DNA of 64,000 bases from Faecalibacterium prausnitzii (GCA_004558805.1 SFDE01000006.1:1-64000), one strand, 5' to 3'; shown: positions 30,882-40,547, numbered from the stretch's first letter. Made by a program: numbers and translations. Notes: generated by a model from the letters alone, not told the origin.

Positions 30882-32099
30882 TTACTTCTGCACCCCTGCC
30901 TCGCACTGCTCGATGAACTGCTTTGCCACCCGGGGACTGCGCCCTCCGGCACGGATGGCGAATGCCTCCGCCTTTACCAGCAGCTGGTCCATGGGCATCT
31001 GGATGTTGTGCTGTTTTGCCAGCTCTGCAAGGATGGTCTCAAACTTTGCCTTTTCTGGGCGCTGGAAGGTGACGGTCAAGCCGAACCGGGCAGACAGGCT
31101 CATAAGCTCCTGCCGGGTGTCGGTCTCGTGGATGTCGTCTCCGGTGCGGTCGGTCAGGGTCTCTTTGATCAGATGGCGGCGGTTGGAGGTGGCATACACC
31201 GCAATGTTCTTTGCCCTGCCTCCTACGCTGCCCTCCAGGATCGCCTTCAGGGCGGCAAAATTGTCGTCGTTGGCGGTGAAGCTCAGGTCGTCGATGAAGA
31301 GGATAAACTTCAGAGGATTCGCTGCCAGCCGGTCCATCAGGTCCGGGATCTGGTAGAGCTGGTTCTTTTTTACTTCTACCAGCCGCAGGCCCTCCTCCGC
31401 AAACTCGTTGGCGATCGCCTTTACCGAGCTGGATTTGCCGGTGCCGGCGTCGCCGTAGAGCAGCACGTTGTTGGCAGGCATCCCCGCCAGCAGTGCCCGG
31501 GTGTTGGCAATGACCTTCTCCCGTTCCTTTTCGTAGCCCGGCAGCTCCGACAGCTTTTGGGGATCCGGGTACTTTACCGGCACCAGCTGCCCGTTTTCCA
31601 CCGTGAACACATGGTGCTTGGCAAACATGCCGTAGCCCTTTTTGCCGATCTCACTGATGCGCTGGGCGTAGGCGGCGGCAAGGTCCAGCTCCCGGGTCTC
31701 CCACCGGGGCAGAAAGGCAAGCTCCGGGCACCTGCCCTGTTCCGGGTAGGCGGTGCGGAACAGCTCTTCCAGCGTCAGAGCGCACAGCTGCTGCAAAAAG
31801 CTCAGTTCGCTGTCCAGCGCCGCCTGCAGCACCGGATGCAAGGCACCGGCAGCGGCGCTGCGCACACATACCGTCTCTGCCTCCAGGGCGGCGGCGCTCA
31901 GGTAATCGCTCCAGTTGGTGGTGTGCTCAAACAGTGCCGCCTCAAACTCCGCCACCGCATCGCACACTCCCGCCATGCTGCGGCTGCCGGTGTCCATGCG
32001 GTCGGTAAGGTCCATAAGCTTTGCCACCACTGGATCTTCCAGCAGGGAGCGGAAGATCACAAGCCCGTGGAGACGGGCGTTCCATTCTCTCAGTTTCAT
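30882..32099 (-). CDS. DUF815 AAA-type ATPase
   Basis: 405 residues. An N-terminal helical domain of about 200 residues precedes the ATPase core: Walker A GDAGTGKSS (about 218-226), Walker B FILFIDDLSF, sensor region AVYATSNRRHLI. DUF815 proteins are stand-alone AAA ATPases of unknown cellular role, common in Firmicutes. Monocistronic, divergent from the ilv operon. Confidence 0.9.
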   Translation of the reverse strand: MKLREWNARLHGLVIFRSLLEDPVVAKLMDLTDRMDTGSRSMAGVCDAVAEFEAALFEHTTNWSDYLSAAALEAETVCVRSAAAGALHPVLQAALDSELSFLQQLCALTLEELFRTAYPEQGRCPELAFLPRWETRELDLAAAYAQRISEIGKKGYGMFAKHHVFTVENGQLVPVKYPDPQKLSELPGYEKEREKVIANTRALLAGMPANNVLLYGDAGTGKSSSVKAIANEFAEEGLRLVEVKKNQLYQIPDLMDRLAANPLKFILFIDDLSFTANDDNFAALKAILEGSVGGRAKNIAVYATSNRRHLIKETLTDRTGDDIHETDTRQELMSLSARFGLTVTFQRPEKAKFETILAELAKQHNIQMPMDQLLVKAEAFAIRAGGRSPRVAKQFIEQCEAGVQK

Positions 32100-32255
32100 T
32101 TTCCTGTCCTCTATAAGGTCCTCTTTCCATGGTTACTGTCAGCGTCCTGCCAAGGGGCACGGCGCAGATACGAAAAGTATACAGCATCGCTACTTCGGAC
32201 GCAATAGTGTTAAATTATCTTCATGTTTTGAGTGATTCAGATTACAAATTGTCGA

Positions 32256-32283
32256 TTGACAAAAGCCCGATTTATAGTATAAT
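32256..32283 (+). promoter_or_regulatory. ilv operon promoter
   Basis: TTGACA (32256-32261), 16 nt, TATAAT (32278-32283), directly before the T-box leader. Confidence 0.9.
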
Positions 32284-32294
32284 TTACATCAACA

Positions 32295-32580
32295 AATGCG
32301 CAGATGGGAAAAAGTACCACAGGAATTCCACTGTTCAGAGAGCTGCCGTCTGGTGCGAGGCAGTCAGTGCTCCATGGAGGGAAATCGTCCCGGAGCAGCC
32401 TGTTGAAGGGGCGCAACGCCCTTGTAAGCAGCGCCGGTTGCAGCCGTTACAGTGCAGGACTTTGTTGGAAGTCCGTGAGAGGGTGTGTACAGCACGCCAA
32501 CGAGAGTGGTACCGCAGAGAGCTTGAATATCAAGGTCTTTGTCTCTTGATTTTGCAGGGGACAGAGACCTTTTGTTTTCA
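32295..32580 (+). promoter_or_regulatory. T-box leader, isoleucine-type, upstream of ilvB
   Basis: Stem I has AGTA (near 32306), AGAGAGCTGCC and the distal TGGTG loop. The 3' side of the specifier loop reads GAA-ATC-G before TCCC, giving the codon ATC (32384-32386), Ile. The T-box sequence AGTGGTACCGCA is at 32503-32514. The competing terminator pairs AAGGTCTTTGTC (32532-32543) with GACAGAGACCTT (32560-32571), followed by T-rich sequence. Uncharged tRNA-Ile should allow read-through into ilvB. Specifier assignment is by hand alignment with the leu leader. Confidence 0.9.
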
Positions 32581-32629
32581 GATATGCCCTCTGCGGAACG
32601 TAGGAAAGTGGAAACAGGAGTAACTCACC

Positions 32630-34294
32630 ATGCAGTTGAATGGTTCTCAGATTTTTGTGGAAGTCCTCTGCGAGCAGGGCGTGGACACCATCTTTGGTTA
32701 TCCCGGCGGTGCGGTGCTGAACCTTTACGACGAGCTGTATAAGAATTCGGACCGCATCACCCACGTGCTGACGGCACACGAGCAGGGCGCCTCCCACGCA
32801 GCGGACGGCTACGCCCGCGCTACCGGACGCACCGGCGTGGTCCTTGCCACCAGCGGTCCGGGTGCCACCAATCTGGTCACCGGCATCGCCACCGCCTATA
32901 TGGACTCGGTGCCCATGGTCGCCTTTACCGGCAACGTGCCCACCCCGGGCATCGGCAAGGACAGCTTCCAGGAAGCGTATATCGAGGGCATTACGATGCC
33001 CATTACCAAGCACAACTTTACCGTGCGCCGGGTGGAAGACCTGGCAGACACCATGCGCTCCGCCTTCCGCATTGCCCAGAGCGGACGCAAGGGACCGGTG
33101 CTGGTGGACATCCCCAAGGATGTGACCGCCGCCGTCTGCGAGTTCACCCCCAAGCACCCGGAGCCTATCCGCACCGTGACCACCTTTGATGAGCAGCAGG
33201 TAAAGTGGGCAGCAGACATCATCAATGCCGCCCAGCGCCCCTTGGTATATTTCGGCGGCGGCGTCCGCAGTGCCGCCTCCTGCCAGCCGCTGCGGGACCT
33301 GCTGCACAAGGCGGAGATCCCCGCTGCCTACACCCTGATGGCAGCAGGCGTGGTGCCCTACGGGGACCCCATGAACATCGGCATGGTGGGTATGCACGGC
33401 TGCTATACCTCCAACCGGGCGGTGGCAGACTGCGATGTGCTTATCGCCGTAGGCACCCGGTTCTCGGACCGGGTGGCGCTGAACCCCCGGACCTTTGCCA
33501 AGAACGCCACCATTATTCAGATCGACATCGACCCCAGTGAGCTGGGCAAGAATGTGGCGGTGGACCTGTCCATCGTAGGCGATGCCGCCTATGTGCTCAA
33601 CGCCATGCTGCCCCAGATCCAGCCTGCAAAGCATCCGGACTGGATGAAGATGATCCGGGAGTGGCAGGCACAGGACTACCACCCGGTGTCCGACCCCACC
33701 CGTCTGATGCCCCATCAGATCATCGGCGAGGTGTGCAACCAGTGCGGACCGGAAGCGGTCTACGTCACCGACGTGGGACAGCACCAGATGTGGGCGGCAC
33801 AGTATCTGCGCCACGCCAAGAGCCGGGGTTTTATCACCAGTGGCGGTCTGGGCACCATGGGCTTTGGCTACGGTGCCGCCATCGGCGCTCAGATGGCGCT
33901 GGGACGGGATCAGCGAGTGGTGATGTTTACCGGTGACGGCTCCTTCCACATGAACCTCAACGAGGCGTGCACCGCCGTCAGCTATGAGCTGCCCATCATT
34001 ACCGTGATCTTTAACAACGCCGTGCTGGGCATGGTCCGCCAGTGGCAGACCAGCTTTTACGGCAAGCGCTACAGCCAGACCGACCCCCACCGCCACACGG
34101 ATTTTGTAAAGCTGGCAGAGGGCTTTGGACTGAAGGGCTACCGCTGCACCAACCTGCCGGAATTTCAGGCGGCATTTGCAGACGCCCTGCTGCAGAAGGG
34201 TCCCACCTGGATCGAGTGTGTCATCGACAAGGACGAAAAGGTCCTGCCCATGATCCCCGGCGGCGGCGACATCAACGACATCATCATGGAATAA
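32630..34294 (+). CDS. ilvB: Acetolactate synthase, large subunit
   Basis: 554 residues, ThDP-dependent. The catalytic Glu lies in TAHEQGASHAADGYARATG, the FAD region in the middle domain, and the ThDP/Mg motif GDGSFHMNLNE...VIFNN in the C-terminal domain. Condenses pyruvate with pyruvate or 2-oxobutyrate, first common step of valine, leucine and isoleucine synthesis. Works with the regulatory subunit encoded 14 nt downstream. Controlled by the upstream T-box. Confidence 0.97.
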   Translation: MQLNGSQIFVEVLCEQGVDTIFGYPGGAVLNLYDELYKNSDRITHVLTAHEQGASHAADGYARATGRTGVVLATSGPGATNLVTGIATAYMDSVPMVAFTGNVPTPGIGKDSFQEAYIEGITMPITKHNFTVRRVEDLADTMRSAFRIAQSGRKGPVLVDIPKDVTAAVCEFTPKHPEPIRTVTTFDEQQVKWAADIINAAQRPLVYFGGGVRSAASCQPLRDLLHKAEIPAAYTLMAAGVVPYGDPMNIGMVGMHGCYTSNRAVADCDVLIAVGTRFSDRVALNPRTFAKNATIIQIDIDPSELGKNVAVDLSIVGDAAYVLNAMLPQIQPAKHPDWMKMIREWQAQDYHPVSDPTRLMPHQIIGEVCNQCGPEAVYVTDVGQHQMWAAQYLRHAKSRGFITSGGLGTMGFGYGAAIGAQMALGRDQRVVMFTGDGSFHMNLNEACTAVSYELPIITVIFNNAVLGMVRQWQTSFYGKRYSQTDPHRHTDFVKLAEGFGLKGYRCTNLPEFQAAFADALLQKGPTWIECVIDKDEKVLPMIPGGGDINDIIME

Positions 34295-34308
34295 GGAGGA
34301 CACAAAGC

Positions 34309-34881
34309 ATGGAATCCAACAAGCGCAGGGTCATCAGCCTGCTGGTGGACAACCAGAGCGGTGTTCTGGCACGGGTGTCCAGCCTGTTCTGCCGCCGGGG
34401 CTTCAACATCGAGAGCCTGACGGTGTCCGCCACCAACGACCCGGCGGTGAGCCGCATCACCGTTACCATCACCAGCGACGAAAAGGCGCTGAACCAGTTG
34501 ATCCTTCAGACCGAGCGGCTGGAGGTGACCCGGCAGGTCTTTGTGCTGGACAGCGAAAAGGCGCTGGAGCGGGAGCTGCTGCTGCTCAAGGTGGCATCGG
34601 ACGTCCGCAACCGCACCGAGCTGCGGGAAATCGCCAGCATCTATAAGGCAAAGATCATCGACCTGTCTCCGGACAGCATGGTGTTTGAGCTTATCGGCAA
34701 GCCGGACAAGATCGACGCCTTCCTGAAAATGTTTGAGGATTACCGCATTCTGGAGCAGTGCCGCACCGGCGTTACCGCTCTGGAGCGGGGCGGGATGCAC
34801 CAGCATATGCAAAAGCCCCCTCAGGAAGTCCGCAACGTGCAGCTTCCGGTGTCCGGCATCCGGCAGCCGGAGCAGGCATAA
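34309..34881 (+). CDS. ilvN: Acetolactate synthase, small regulatory subunit
   Basis: 190 residues from the ATG at 34309 (AAGGAGG upstream). The N-terminal ACT domain (VISLLVDNQSGVLARVSSLFCRRGFNIESLTV) binds valine for feedback control; the C-terminal domain activates the large subunit. The tail beyond about residue 160 (HQHMQKPPQEVRN...) is slightly longer than usual and not conserved as far as I can judge. Confidence 0.96.
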   Translation: MESNKRRVISLLVDNQSGVLARVSSLFCRRGFNIESLTVSATNDPAVSRITVTITSDEKALNQLILQTERLEVTRQVFVLDSEKALERELLLLKVASDVRNRTELREIASIYKAKIIDLSPDSMVFELIGKPDKIDAFLKMFEDYRILEQCRTGVTALERGGMHQHMQKPPQEVRNVQLPVSGIRQPEQA

Positions 34882-34973
34882 CCTTACTTTTCCGCTCCCG
34901 GTGAGCGAAAAAATAAACCGTGTTTATCAGCCATCGAACAGATCATATTAAAAATCAAAAGGAGATTACTACC

Positions 34974-35922
34974 ATGGCTATCAAGAAATACTACGATTCC
35001 GACTGCAACCTGGGCGTTCTGGACGGCAAGACCGTGGCTGTCATCGGCTTCGGCAGTCAGGGTCATGCCCATTCCGAGAACCTTGCGGAGAGCGGCGTCA
35101 ACGTCGTTGTGGGTCTGCGGAAGGGTTCCGCTCACTGGGAAAAGGCATCTGAGTTCGCTGCCACCCATGACAACTTCAAGGTCATGGAAGTGGAAGAGGC
35201 TGCCAAGGCAGGCGATGTGGTGATGATGTTGGTGCCCGATGAGCTGTGTGCCGACATCTACAACAAGCAGGTGGCACCCTACATGACCGAGGGCAAGGCA
35301 CTTGCCTTTGCTCACGGCTTCAACATCCACTTCAAGACCATCACCGCCCCCAAGAACGTGGACGTCATCATGATCGCTCCCAAGGGTCCCGGTCACATCG
35401 TCCGCCGTCTGTACACCGAGGGCGAGGGCTGCCCCTCTCTGATCTGCGTGGAGCAGGACTACACCGGCAAGGCAAAGGACATCGCTCTTGCCTACGCTTC
35501 CGGCATCGGTGCAGGTCGTGCAGGCATCCTGCAGACCACCTTCCGTGAGGAGACTGAGACCGACCTGTTCGGCGAGCAGGCAGTGCTGTGCGGCGGCGTT
35601 TCTGAGCTGATCCACGCTGGCTTCGACACTCTGGTGGAAGCAGGCTACGAGCCGGAGATGGCATACTTTGAGACCTGCCACGAGATGAAGCTCATTGTGG
35701 ACCTGATCAACGAGGGCGGCTTCTCCAAGATGCGTTACTCCATCTCCAACACCGCTGAGTACGGCGACTACCGCACCGGCAAGCGCCTGATCACCGAGCG
35801 AGATGAGCCCCAACGGCGGTCGCAAGGTCCACTTCCTGGCAAAGCGCCGCATGGAAGCAGAGCTGCCCATCGAGAAGGTGGGTGCTGAGCTGCGCAGCAT
35901 GATGAGCTGGCTGAAGAAGTAA
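34974..35922 (+). pseudogene. ilvC: Ketol-acid reductoisomerase with internal deletion and frameshift
   Basis: The N-terminal Rossmann domain is intact (VAVIGFGSQGHAHSENL, then AFAHGFNIHF, APKGPGH) and the knotted C-terminal domain reads correctly to MRYSISNTAEYGDYRTGKRLITE at about 35805. There the frame changes. The true C-terminus (EMSPNGGRKVHFLAKRRMEAELPIEKVGAELRS...) continues in another frame to a stop at 35922. The helix normally in between (EMKK.L..IQ.GTFA..W in the family) is missing, so about 70-80 bp are deleted. Without repair the product ends at 35888 after about 304 residues. The C-terminal domain holds active-site acidic residues, so activity is doubtful. A sequencing or assembly error is the alternative. 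Confidence 0.85.
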
Positions 35923-35934
35923 TTTTTGAAAATA

Positions 35935-36095
35935 AAGGCTTCCCCCCTGGGGGGAAGCTGTCAGCGGAGCTGACTGATGAGGGGTAGTTGCGAAAGCGGG
36001 TTCTTTGAAAGAGCACTTTCATACAGCTGCTCCTCATCCGTCATTTCGCTTTGCTCAATGCCACCTTCCCCCCGAGGGGGGAAGGCTTCAGAGGA
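35935..36095. repeat. Intergenic palindromic repeat between ilvC and ilvD
   Basis: CTTCCCCCC-TGGGGGGAAG at one end and TTCCCCCCGAGGGGGGAA at the other flank inner arms GACTGATGAGGGG and CCTCATCCGTCA. The whole unit is an imperfect inverted repeat of about 160 bp. Related copies lie at 45937-46105 and 47787-47975. Typical of MITE-like intergenic repeats in gut Clostridia. Confidence 0.8.
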
Positions 36096-36108
36096 GAGAG
36101 AATTTGAA

Positions 36109-37767
36109 ATGAGAAGCGATAACGTGACCAAGGGCTCGGAGCGCGCCCCCAACCGCAGCCTGTTCTACGCTCTGGGCTACACCCCGGAGGAGCTGGAGCG
36201 CCCCCTCATCGGCGTGGTGAGTGCCTACAGCGAGATCGTGCCCGGACATATGAATCTGGACAAGATCGCCGATGCCGTCAAGGCAGGCGTCCAGATGGCA
36301 GGCGGCACCCCCATCCTGATCCCCGCCATCGGCGTGTGCGATGGCATCGCCATGGGTCATGTGGGCATGAAGTACAGCCTTGCCTCCCGGGAGCTGATCT
36401 GCGACAGCGTGGAGACCATGCTGATGGCACACCAGCTGGATGGTCTGGTGCTGGTGCCCAACTGTGACAAGATCGTCCCCGGCATGGTCATGGCGGCGGT
36501 GCGCATGGACGTGCCTGCGGTGGTCTGCTCCGGCGGTCCCATGCTGGCAGGCACCTACGGCGGCGAGGAAGTGAGCCTGTCCAAGATGTTTGAGGCGGTG
36601 GGTGCCTACAAGGCAGGCATGATCACCGAGGACCAGCTGGAGGACTGCACCTGCAACTGCTGCCCCAGCTGCGGCAGCTGCTCCGGCATGTACACCGCCA
36701 ACAGCATGAACTGCCTGTGCGAGGCGATCGGCATCGCACTGCCCGGCAACGGCACCATTCCCGCCGTCTACTCCAAGCGTCTGCAGCTGGCAAAGCACGC
36801 CGGCATGGCAGTGATGGAGCTGGTGAAGAAGGGGGTCACCGCCCGCCAGATCATCAACGAGCGCTCCATCCGCAACGCTCTGACCTGCGATATGGCACTG
36901 GGCTGCTCCACCAACACGGTGCTGCACCTGCTGGCGATCGCCTATGAGGCAGGGGTGCCCATTGACCTTGCCCTCTTTAACGAGATCAGCGCCAAGACCC
37001 CCAACCTGTGCCATCTGGCACCGGCAGGTCCCACCCACATGCCGGACCTGTACGCCGCCGGCGGCATCCCCGCCGTGCAGGCAGAGCTGGCAAAGAAGGG
37101 TCTGCTGGATCTGGATGTGCCCACCGTCACCGGCAAGACTCTGGGAGAAAACATCAAGGGAGCACATATTCTGGACAACAGGGCGATCCGTCCCATTGAG
37201 GATCCCTATTCCCAGACCGGCGGTCTGCAGATCCTGTGGGGCAACATCGCTCCGGACGGCTGCGTGGTCAAGCGCAGCGCCGTGGCACCGGAAATGCAGC
37301 AGCACTCCGGTCCCGCCCGGGTGTTCAACAGCGAGGAGGAGGCGATCGCCGCTATCTACGCCGGGAACATTGTCCCCGGAGATGTGGTGGTCATCCGGTA
37401 CGAGGGTCCCAAGGGTGGTCCCGGTATGCGGGAGATGCTGAACCCCACCTCTGCTCTGGCAGGCATGAAGCTGGACAAGACCGTGGCGCTGATCACCGAC
37501 GGACGGTTCTCCGGTGCATCCCGTGGCGCTGCCATCGGTCACGTCAGCCCGGAGGCAGCCTCCGGAGGTCCTATCGGTCTCATTGAGGAAGGGGACACCA
37601 TCTGCATCGATATCCCCAACGCCCGCATTACGCTGGAGGTAAGCGATGAGGTCCTTGCCCAGCGGAAGGCAAAGTATGTGGCTCCGGAGCCCAACATCAA
37701 GTCCGGCTGGCTCAGCCGCTACGCCCGCATGGTCACCAGTGCCAATCTGGGTGCGGTGCTGAAGTAA
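36109..37767 (+). CDS. ilvD: Dihydroxy-acid dehydratase
   Basis: 552 residues from the ATG at 36109 (GAGGAGAG upstream); the longer frame runs into the palindromic repeat and is not coding. Iron-sulfur ligands: Cys in VLVPNCDKIVPGM, CCPSCGSCSGMYTANSMNC, with GRFSGASRG near the C-terminus. Dehydrates 2,3-dihydroxy acids to 2-keto acids for valine and isoleucine. Its substrate comes from IlvC, whose gene upstream is damaged. Confidence 0.97.
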   Translation: MRSDNVTKGSERAPNRSLFYALGYTPEELERPLIGVVSAYSEIVPGHMNLDKIADAVKAGVQMAGGTPILIPAIGVCDGIAMGHVGMKYSLASRELICDSVETMLMAHQLDGLVLVPNCDKIVPGMVMAAVRMDVPAVVCSGGPMLAGTYGGEEVSLSKMFEAVGAYKAGMITEDQLEDCTCNCCPSCGSCSGMYTANSMNCLCEAIGIALPGNGTIPAVYSKRLQLAKHAGMAVMELVKKGVTARQIINERSIRNALTCDMALGCSTNTVLHLLAIAYEAGVPIDLALFNEISAKTPNLCHLAPAGPTHMPDLYAAGGIPAVQAELAKKGLLDLDVPTVTGKTLGENIKGAHILDNRAIRPIEDPYSQTGGLQILWGNIAPDGCVVKRSAVAPEMQQHSGPARVFNSEEEAIAAIYAGNIVPGDVVVIRYEGPKGGPGMREMLNPTSALAGMKLDKTVALITDGRFSGASRGAAIGHVSPEAASGGPIGLIEEGDTICIDIPNARITLEVSDEVLAQRKAKYVAPEPNIKSGWLSRYARMVTSANLGAVLK

Positions 37768-37781
37768 GACAACGGCAAAGG

Positions 37782-37821
37782 AAAGGGGCTGCTGCACCAG
37801 AAACGTGCAGCAGCCCCTTTT
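37782..37821. terminator. Terminator between ilvD and rodA/ftsW
   Basis: AAAGGGGCTGCTGCAC with its complement, 6-nt loop, T-rich end; convergent genes share it. Confidence 0.9.
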
Positions 37822-37841
37822 GCTGTCCGGACCCGGCAGGG

Positions 37842-39059
37842 TCAGCTGAACAGCTTTTTCTTGTTGTGGATATACACCGAAAGCACCAGCCCTACGCAGA
37901 TATACAGCATCAGTACCGAGCTGCCTCCGGCGGAGTAGAAGGGCAGGGTGACGCCGATCACCGGCAGCACCCGCAGGTTCATGCCCACATTGACGGCGAT
38001 CTGCGCCAGCAAAGCACCGCCGATGCCAGCGCAGATGTAGCTGCCCAGCAGGTCCTCGCTGCGTGCCCCAGTGACAAAGGTCTTGACCACGATGGCAAAC
38101 AGCACCCCCAGCACAACGCAGCAGCCCACAAAGCCTGCGGCGTTGCCGATCCAGCTGAGGATGAAATCGTTGTGGGCGTTGGGGACGCTGTAGTATCGCC
38201 CGCCAAACAACCCGTTGCCAAAGATGCCGCCGCTGCCCAAGGCGATCTCGCCCCGCTGCTGCTGGTAGATGATATCTTTCCACACCGTTTCGCTGGGTGC
38301 CCAGCCGGTGGTATTTTCCGGGTCGATGACCGCAAGGATGCGGTACCACTGGTATCCCTTGCCGATTTTATCGCTAAAAAAGGCAAACGCTACCGCCATG
38401 GCACTGATCATTGCCGCAAAGGCGCCAAAGATGTATTTCCAGCTCAGCCCTGCCGCAAACATCATGCAGCAGCCGATGATGCCGTAGATGATGGCGGTGC
38501 CATCGTCGCCCTGCACATGGATGATGGCAATGGGCACCAACAGGTGCAGCAGCAGCTTGGCAAGCTCTTTGGGCTCGTTGATGCGGCTGCGGACGTTGTT
38601 CAGATGCATGGCAAAGGTAAGGATGAAGCTGATTTTTGCCAGCTCGGTGGGCTGGAAGGTAAATCCTCCCAGCTTGTACCAGGAAAAGTTGTCGGTGTCA
38701 CCGGCGTTGTAGCCGATGGTCAGAGGACCGATGCTGACGTTTCGGATCACCAGGGTAGGCAAGACCAGACCCCATGTAAGCACTACGTGCACCGGCCACA
38801 CCTTTACAAGGCTGCGGTAGTCGATGCAGGACAGCAGCAGCGCCACGGCAATGCCGATGACGGAAGCGCCTGCCTGCACCACGGCACGGCGGTAATCGCC
38901 TATACCGGTGATCTGCCCGGTAATGGCATCGGTTGCAAAACCGTTTCCCTGCTTTGCCGCCCAGGAGGCAAGGGCAAGCACCGCCATGACACTGCTGAAG
39001 ATGCACAGCAGCAGATAGACCTTATCGGTCCGTTTAAAATATTGTCGAATGCTTTCCAA
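37842..39059 (-). CDS. SEDS-family peptidoglycan glycosyltransferase (RodA/FtsW)
   Basis: 405 residues, about ten membrane helices. Family motifs: FQPTELAKISFIL, ALGSGGIFGNGLFGG and the catalytic-region NAHNDFILSWIGN, with LPFYSAGGSS near the end. Polymerises lipid II together with a class B penicillin-binding protein. RodA versus FtsW cannot be settled; no cell-division or mre genes are adjacent. A promoter TTGCAA, 17 nt, TATAAT lies on the minus strand at 39132-39160. Confidence 0.92.
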   Translation of the reverse strand: MESIRQYFKRTDKVYLLLCIFSSVMAVLALASWAAKQGNGFATDAITGQITGIGDYRRAVVQAGASVIGIAVALLLSCIDYRSLVKVWPVHVVLTWGLVLPTLVIRNVSIGPLTIGYNAGDTDNFSWYKLGGFTFQPTELAKISFILTFAMHLNNVRSRINEPKELAKLLLHLLVPIAIIHVQGDDGTAIIYGIIGCCMMFAAGLSWKYIFGAFAAMISAMAVAFAFFSDKIGKGYQWYRILAVIDPENTTGWAPSETVWKDIIYQQQRGEIALGSGGIFGNGLFGGRYYSVPNAHNDFILSWIGNAAGFVGCCVVLGVLFAIVVKTFVTGARSEDLLGSYICAGIGGALLAQIAVNVGMNLRVLPVIGVTLPFYSAGGSSVLMLYICVGLVLSVYIHNKKKLFS

Positions 39060-39131
39060 AAAAGCACCGCCTTTCAGAACAGTTGCCGCCGGTGTGCCGC
39101 CCTAAAGGGAACAATACACCAGTTTATCCTT

Positions 39132-39229
39132 ATTATACACGTTCCTGCGGGGCTTTGCAACGTGCGGGTGTGACAGCTTTGCAAAATCCGGCGCAGGAGC
39201 TTGACAAAGACGCAGGGAGATTCTAAAAT
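39132..39229. promoter_or_regulatory. Divergent promoters for the SEDS gene and the caspase-like gene
   Basis: Minus strand: TTGCAA (39155-39160), 17 nt, TATAAT (39132-39137). Plus strand: TTGACA (39201-39206), 17 nt, TAAAAT (39224-39229). The plus promoter shows that the open frame beginning at 39201 cannot be the true start of the next gene. Confidence 0.8.
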
Positions 39230-39332
39230 GAGTTCAGGGCAGAGAAGTGCTTTGCCGGAACCGGATGCGGAGGAAAGAGCCTGCTGCGTCCGAGGGGAGA
39301 GGGCGTGTGCCCTCGGAGGATGGGAAATACAT

Positions 39333-40532
39333 ATGGATTTTTATCGCAAACGCCGTCTGGACAGTGCCCTGTGCGCTCTGGCGCTGCTGCTTTCGGCGTG
39401 TCTTACTCCGGCGGCAGCTGCTGCCGATGCCGCCGGGCAGGAACAGCCCCAGACCCTGACTGCCGCTCAGGTGCGGCAGATGGAGCAGACCGACGCCGCC
39501 GTCACCGCCCTTACCACCGGCGGGGAGTATGGGCAGCTGTCGCCGGACCAGCGACAGCAGGCAGCACAGCAGCAGCTGGAGCAGCTGGAGCGGCAGGGGC
39601 TGGTGCAGCCGGGGTCGGTGTACACCGATGCCGAAAACGGCATGGTGAGCTTTACCTACAGCTGCGGCGTACTGGGAGGTATTCTTCTTGCGGACCCGGA
39701 GGAGGAAAACAGCCCTCAGCTGAACCTGCCGCCGGACGAGGAGGAGTTTACAACTGTGGAGCAGATGGGCAGCGCTGCCATCTACTACGCCTTTGACAAT
39801 ACGGTGAACAGCTCCCGCTACCCCTACTACGCCTATATGCAGTCCTACTGGACCTCGGTGGGGCTGGACACCGATCTGGATACCGGGGTCACCGTGTCGG
39901 ACCTGAAGCATATGGGAGACTACGATGTGTGTATGCTCAGTGCCCACGGGGCATACTACACCTACCAGTATGGCTGGCTGTGGAAGCGGCAGGCAACGGC
40001 ACCCATTATCCTGCTGACCCAGGAAGCGGATTTCTGGAGCGACCTGCGCTACGGCGGGGATCTTCTGAACCACCGCATCATCAAGGTCAACGGCATGTAT
40101 GCGGTGACCGGAGACTTTTTCCGCAACGCCTACCGGGGCGGCGGGCTGCAGGACACCATAGTCCTGTCGGAGACCTGCGAGTTCTACGGGCGCAGCGGAC
40201 GCATGGACCGGTCCATGGTGGACGCCCTGCTCAGCGGCGGTGCCTCGGTGGTGGTGGGCTATGTGAACAACGTCTACTCGGTGTACTCCCGCAGCATGAT
40301 GTGGCAGATAGTCAACCGTCTGCTCCACGGGGACACCATCAGTCAGGCGGTGCAATACGGGCTGGATCGCTACGGGAAAAATGATATCATCTGGTACAAC
40401 GCACAGGGCGGACGCAAGCCCCATGCGGTGGCGTCCTACCCCATCATCAGCGGCAACCACTCCGCCCGTCTGGTGCCGCCGGTGACAGAATGCCCGGAAA
40501 CTGTGCCGGATGTTACGGCGGAAGCGGCGTAA
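39333..40532 (+). CDS. Secreted caspase-like (clan CD) cysteine peptidase candidate
   Basis: 399 residues from the ATG at 39333. The N-terminus is a signal peptide (MDFYRKRRLDSALCALALLL...ACLTPAAAAAD), possibly a lipoprotein at the LSAC. A Gln-rich stretch (about 60-95) and an acidic linker follow. The C-terminal 250 residues have DVCMLSAHGAYYTYQYGW and DTIVLSETCEFYGRSG: a His-Gly and a Cys after hydrophobic strands, spaced as in caspase/gingipain/CHAT-like peptidases. VVVGYVNNVYSVYSRSM follows. I infer an exported cysteine peptidase or self-processing protein; no partner is evident nearby. Confidence 0.6.
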   Translation: MDFYRKRRLDSALCALALLLSACLTPAAAAADAAGQEQPQTLTAAQVRQMEQTDAAVTALTTGGEYGQLSPDQRQQAAQQQLEQLERQGLVQPGSVYTDAENGMVSFTYSCGVLGGILLADPEEENSPQLNLPPDEEEFTTVEQMGSAAIYYAFDNTVNSSRYPYYAYMQSYWTSVGLDTDLDTGVTVSDLKHMGDYDVCMLSAHGAYYTYQYGWLWKRQATAPIILLTQEADFWSDLRYGGDLLNHRIIKVNGMYAVTGDFFRNAYRGGGLQDTIVLSETCEFYGRSGRMDRSMVDALLSGGASVVVGYVNNVYSVYSRSMMWQIVNRLLHGDTISQAVQYGLDRYGKNDIIWYNAQGGRKPHAVASYPIISGNHSARLVPPVTECPETVPDVTAEAA

Positions 40533-40547
40533 ACGGTACCGCCCGCC

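Noticed and set aside
36088..38349. 753-residue open frame antisense to ilvD
   Set aside because: Shadow of a GC-rich gene; ilvD has all family motifs and expression signals.
39201..39332. N-terminal extension of the caspase-like protein to 39201
   Set aside because: The -35 box TTGACA begins at 39201, and a normal signal peptide starts at 39333.
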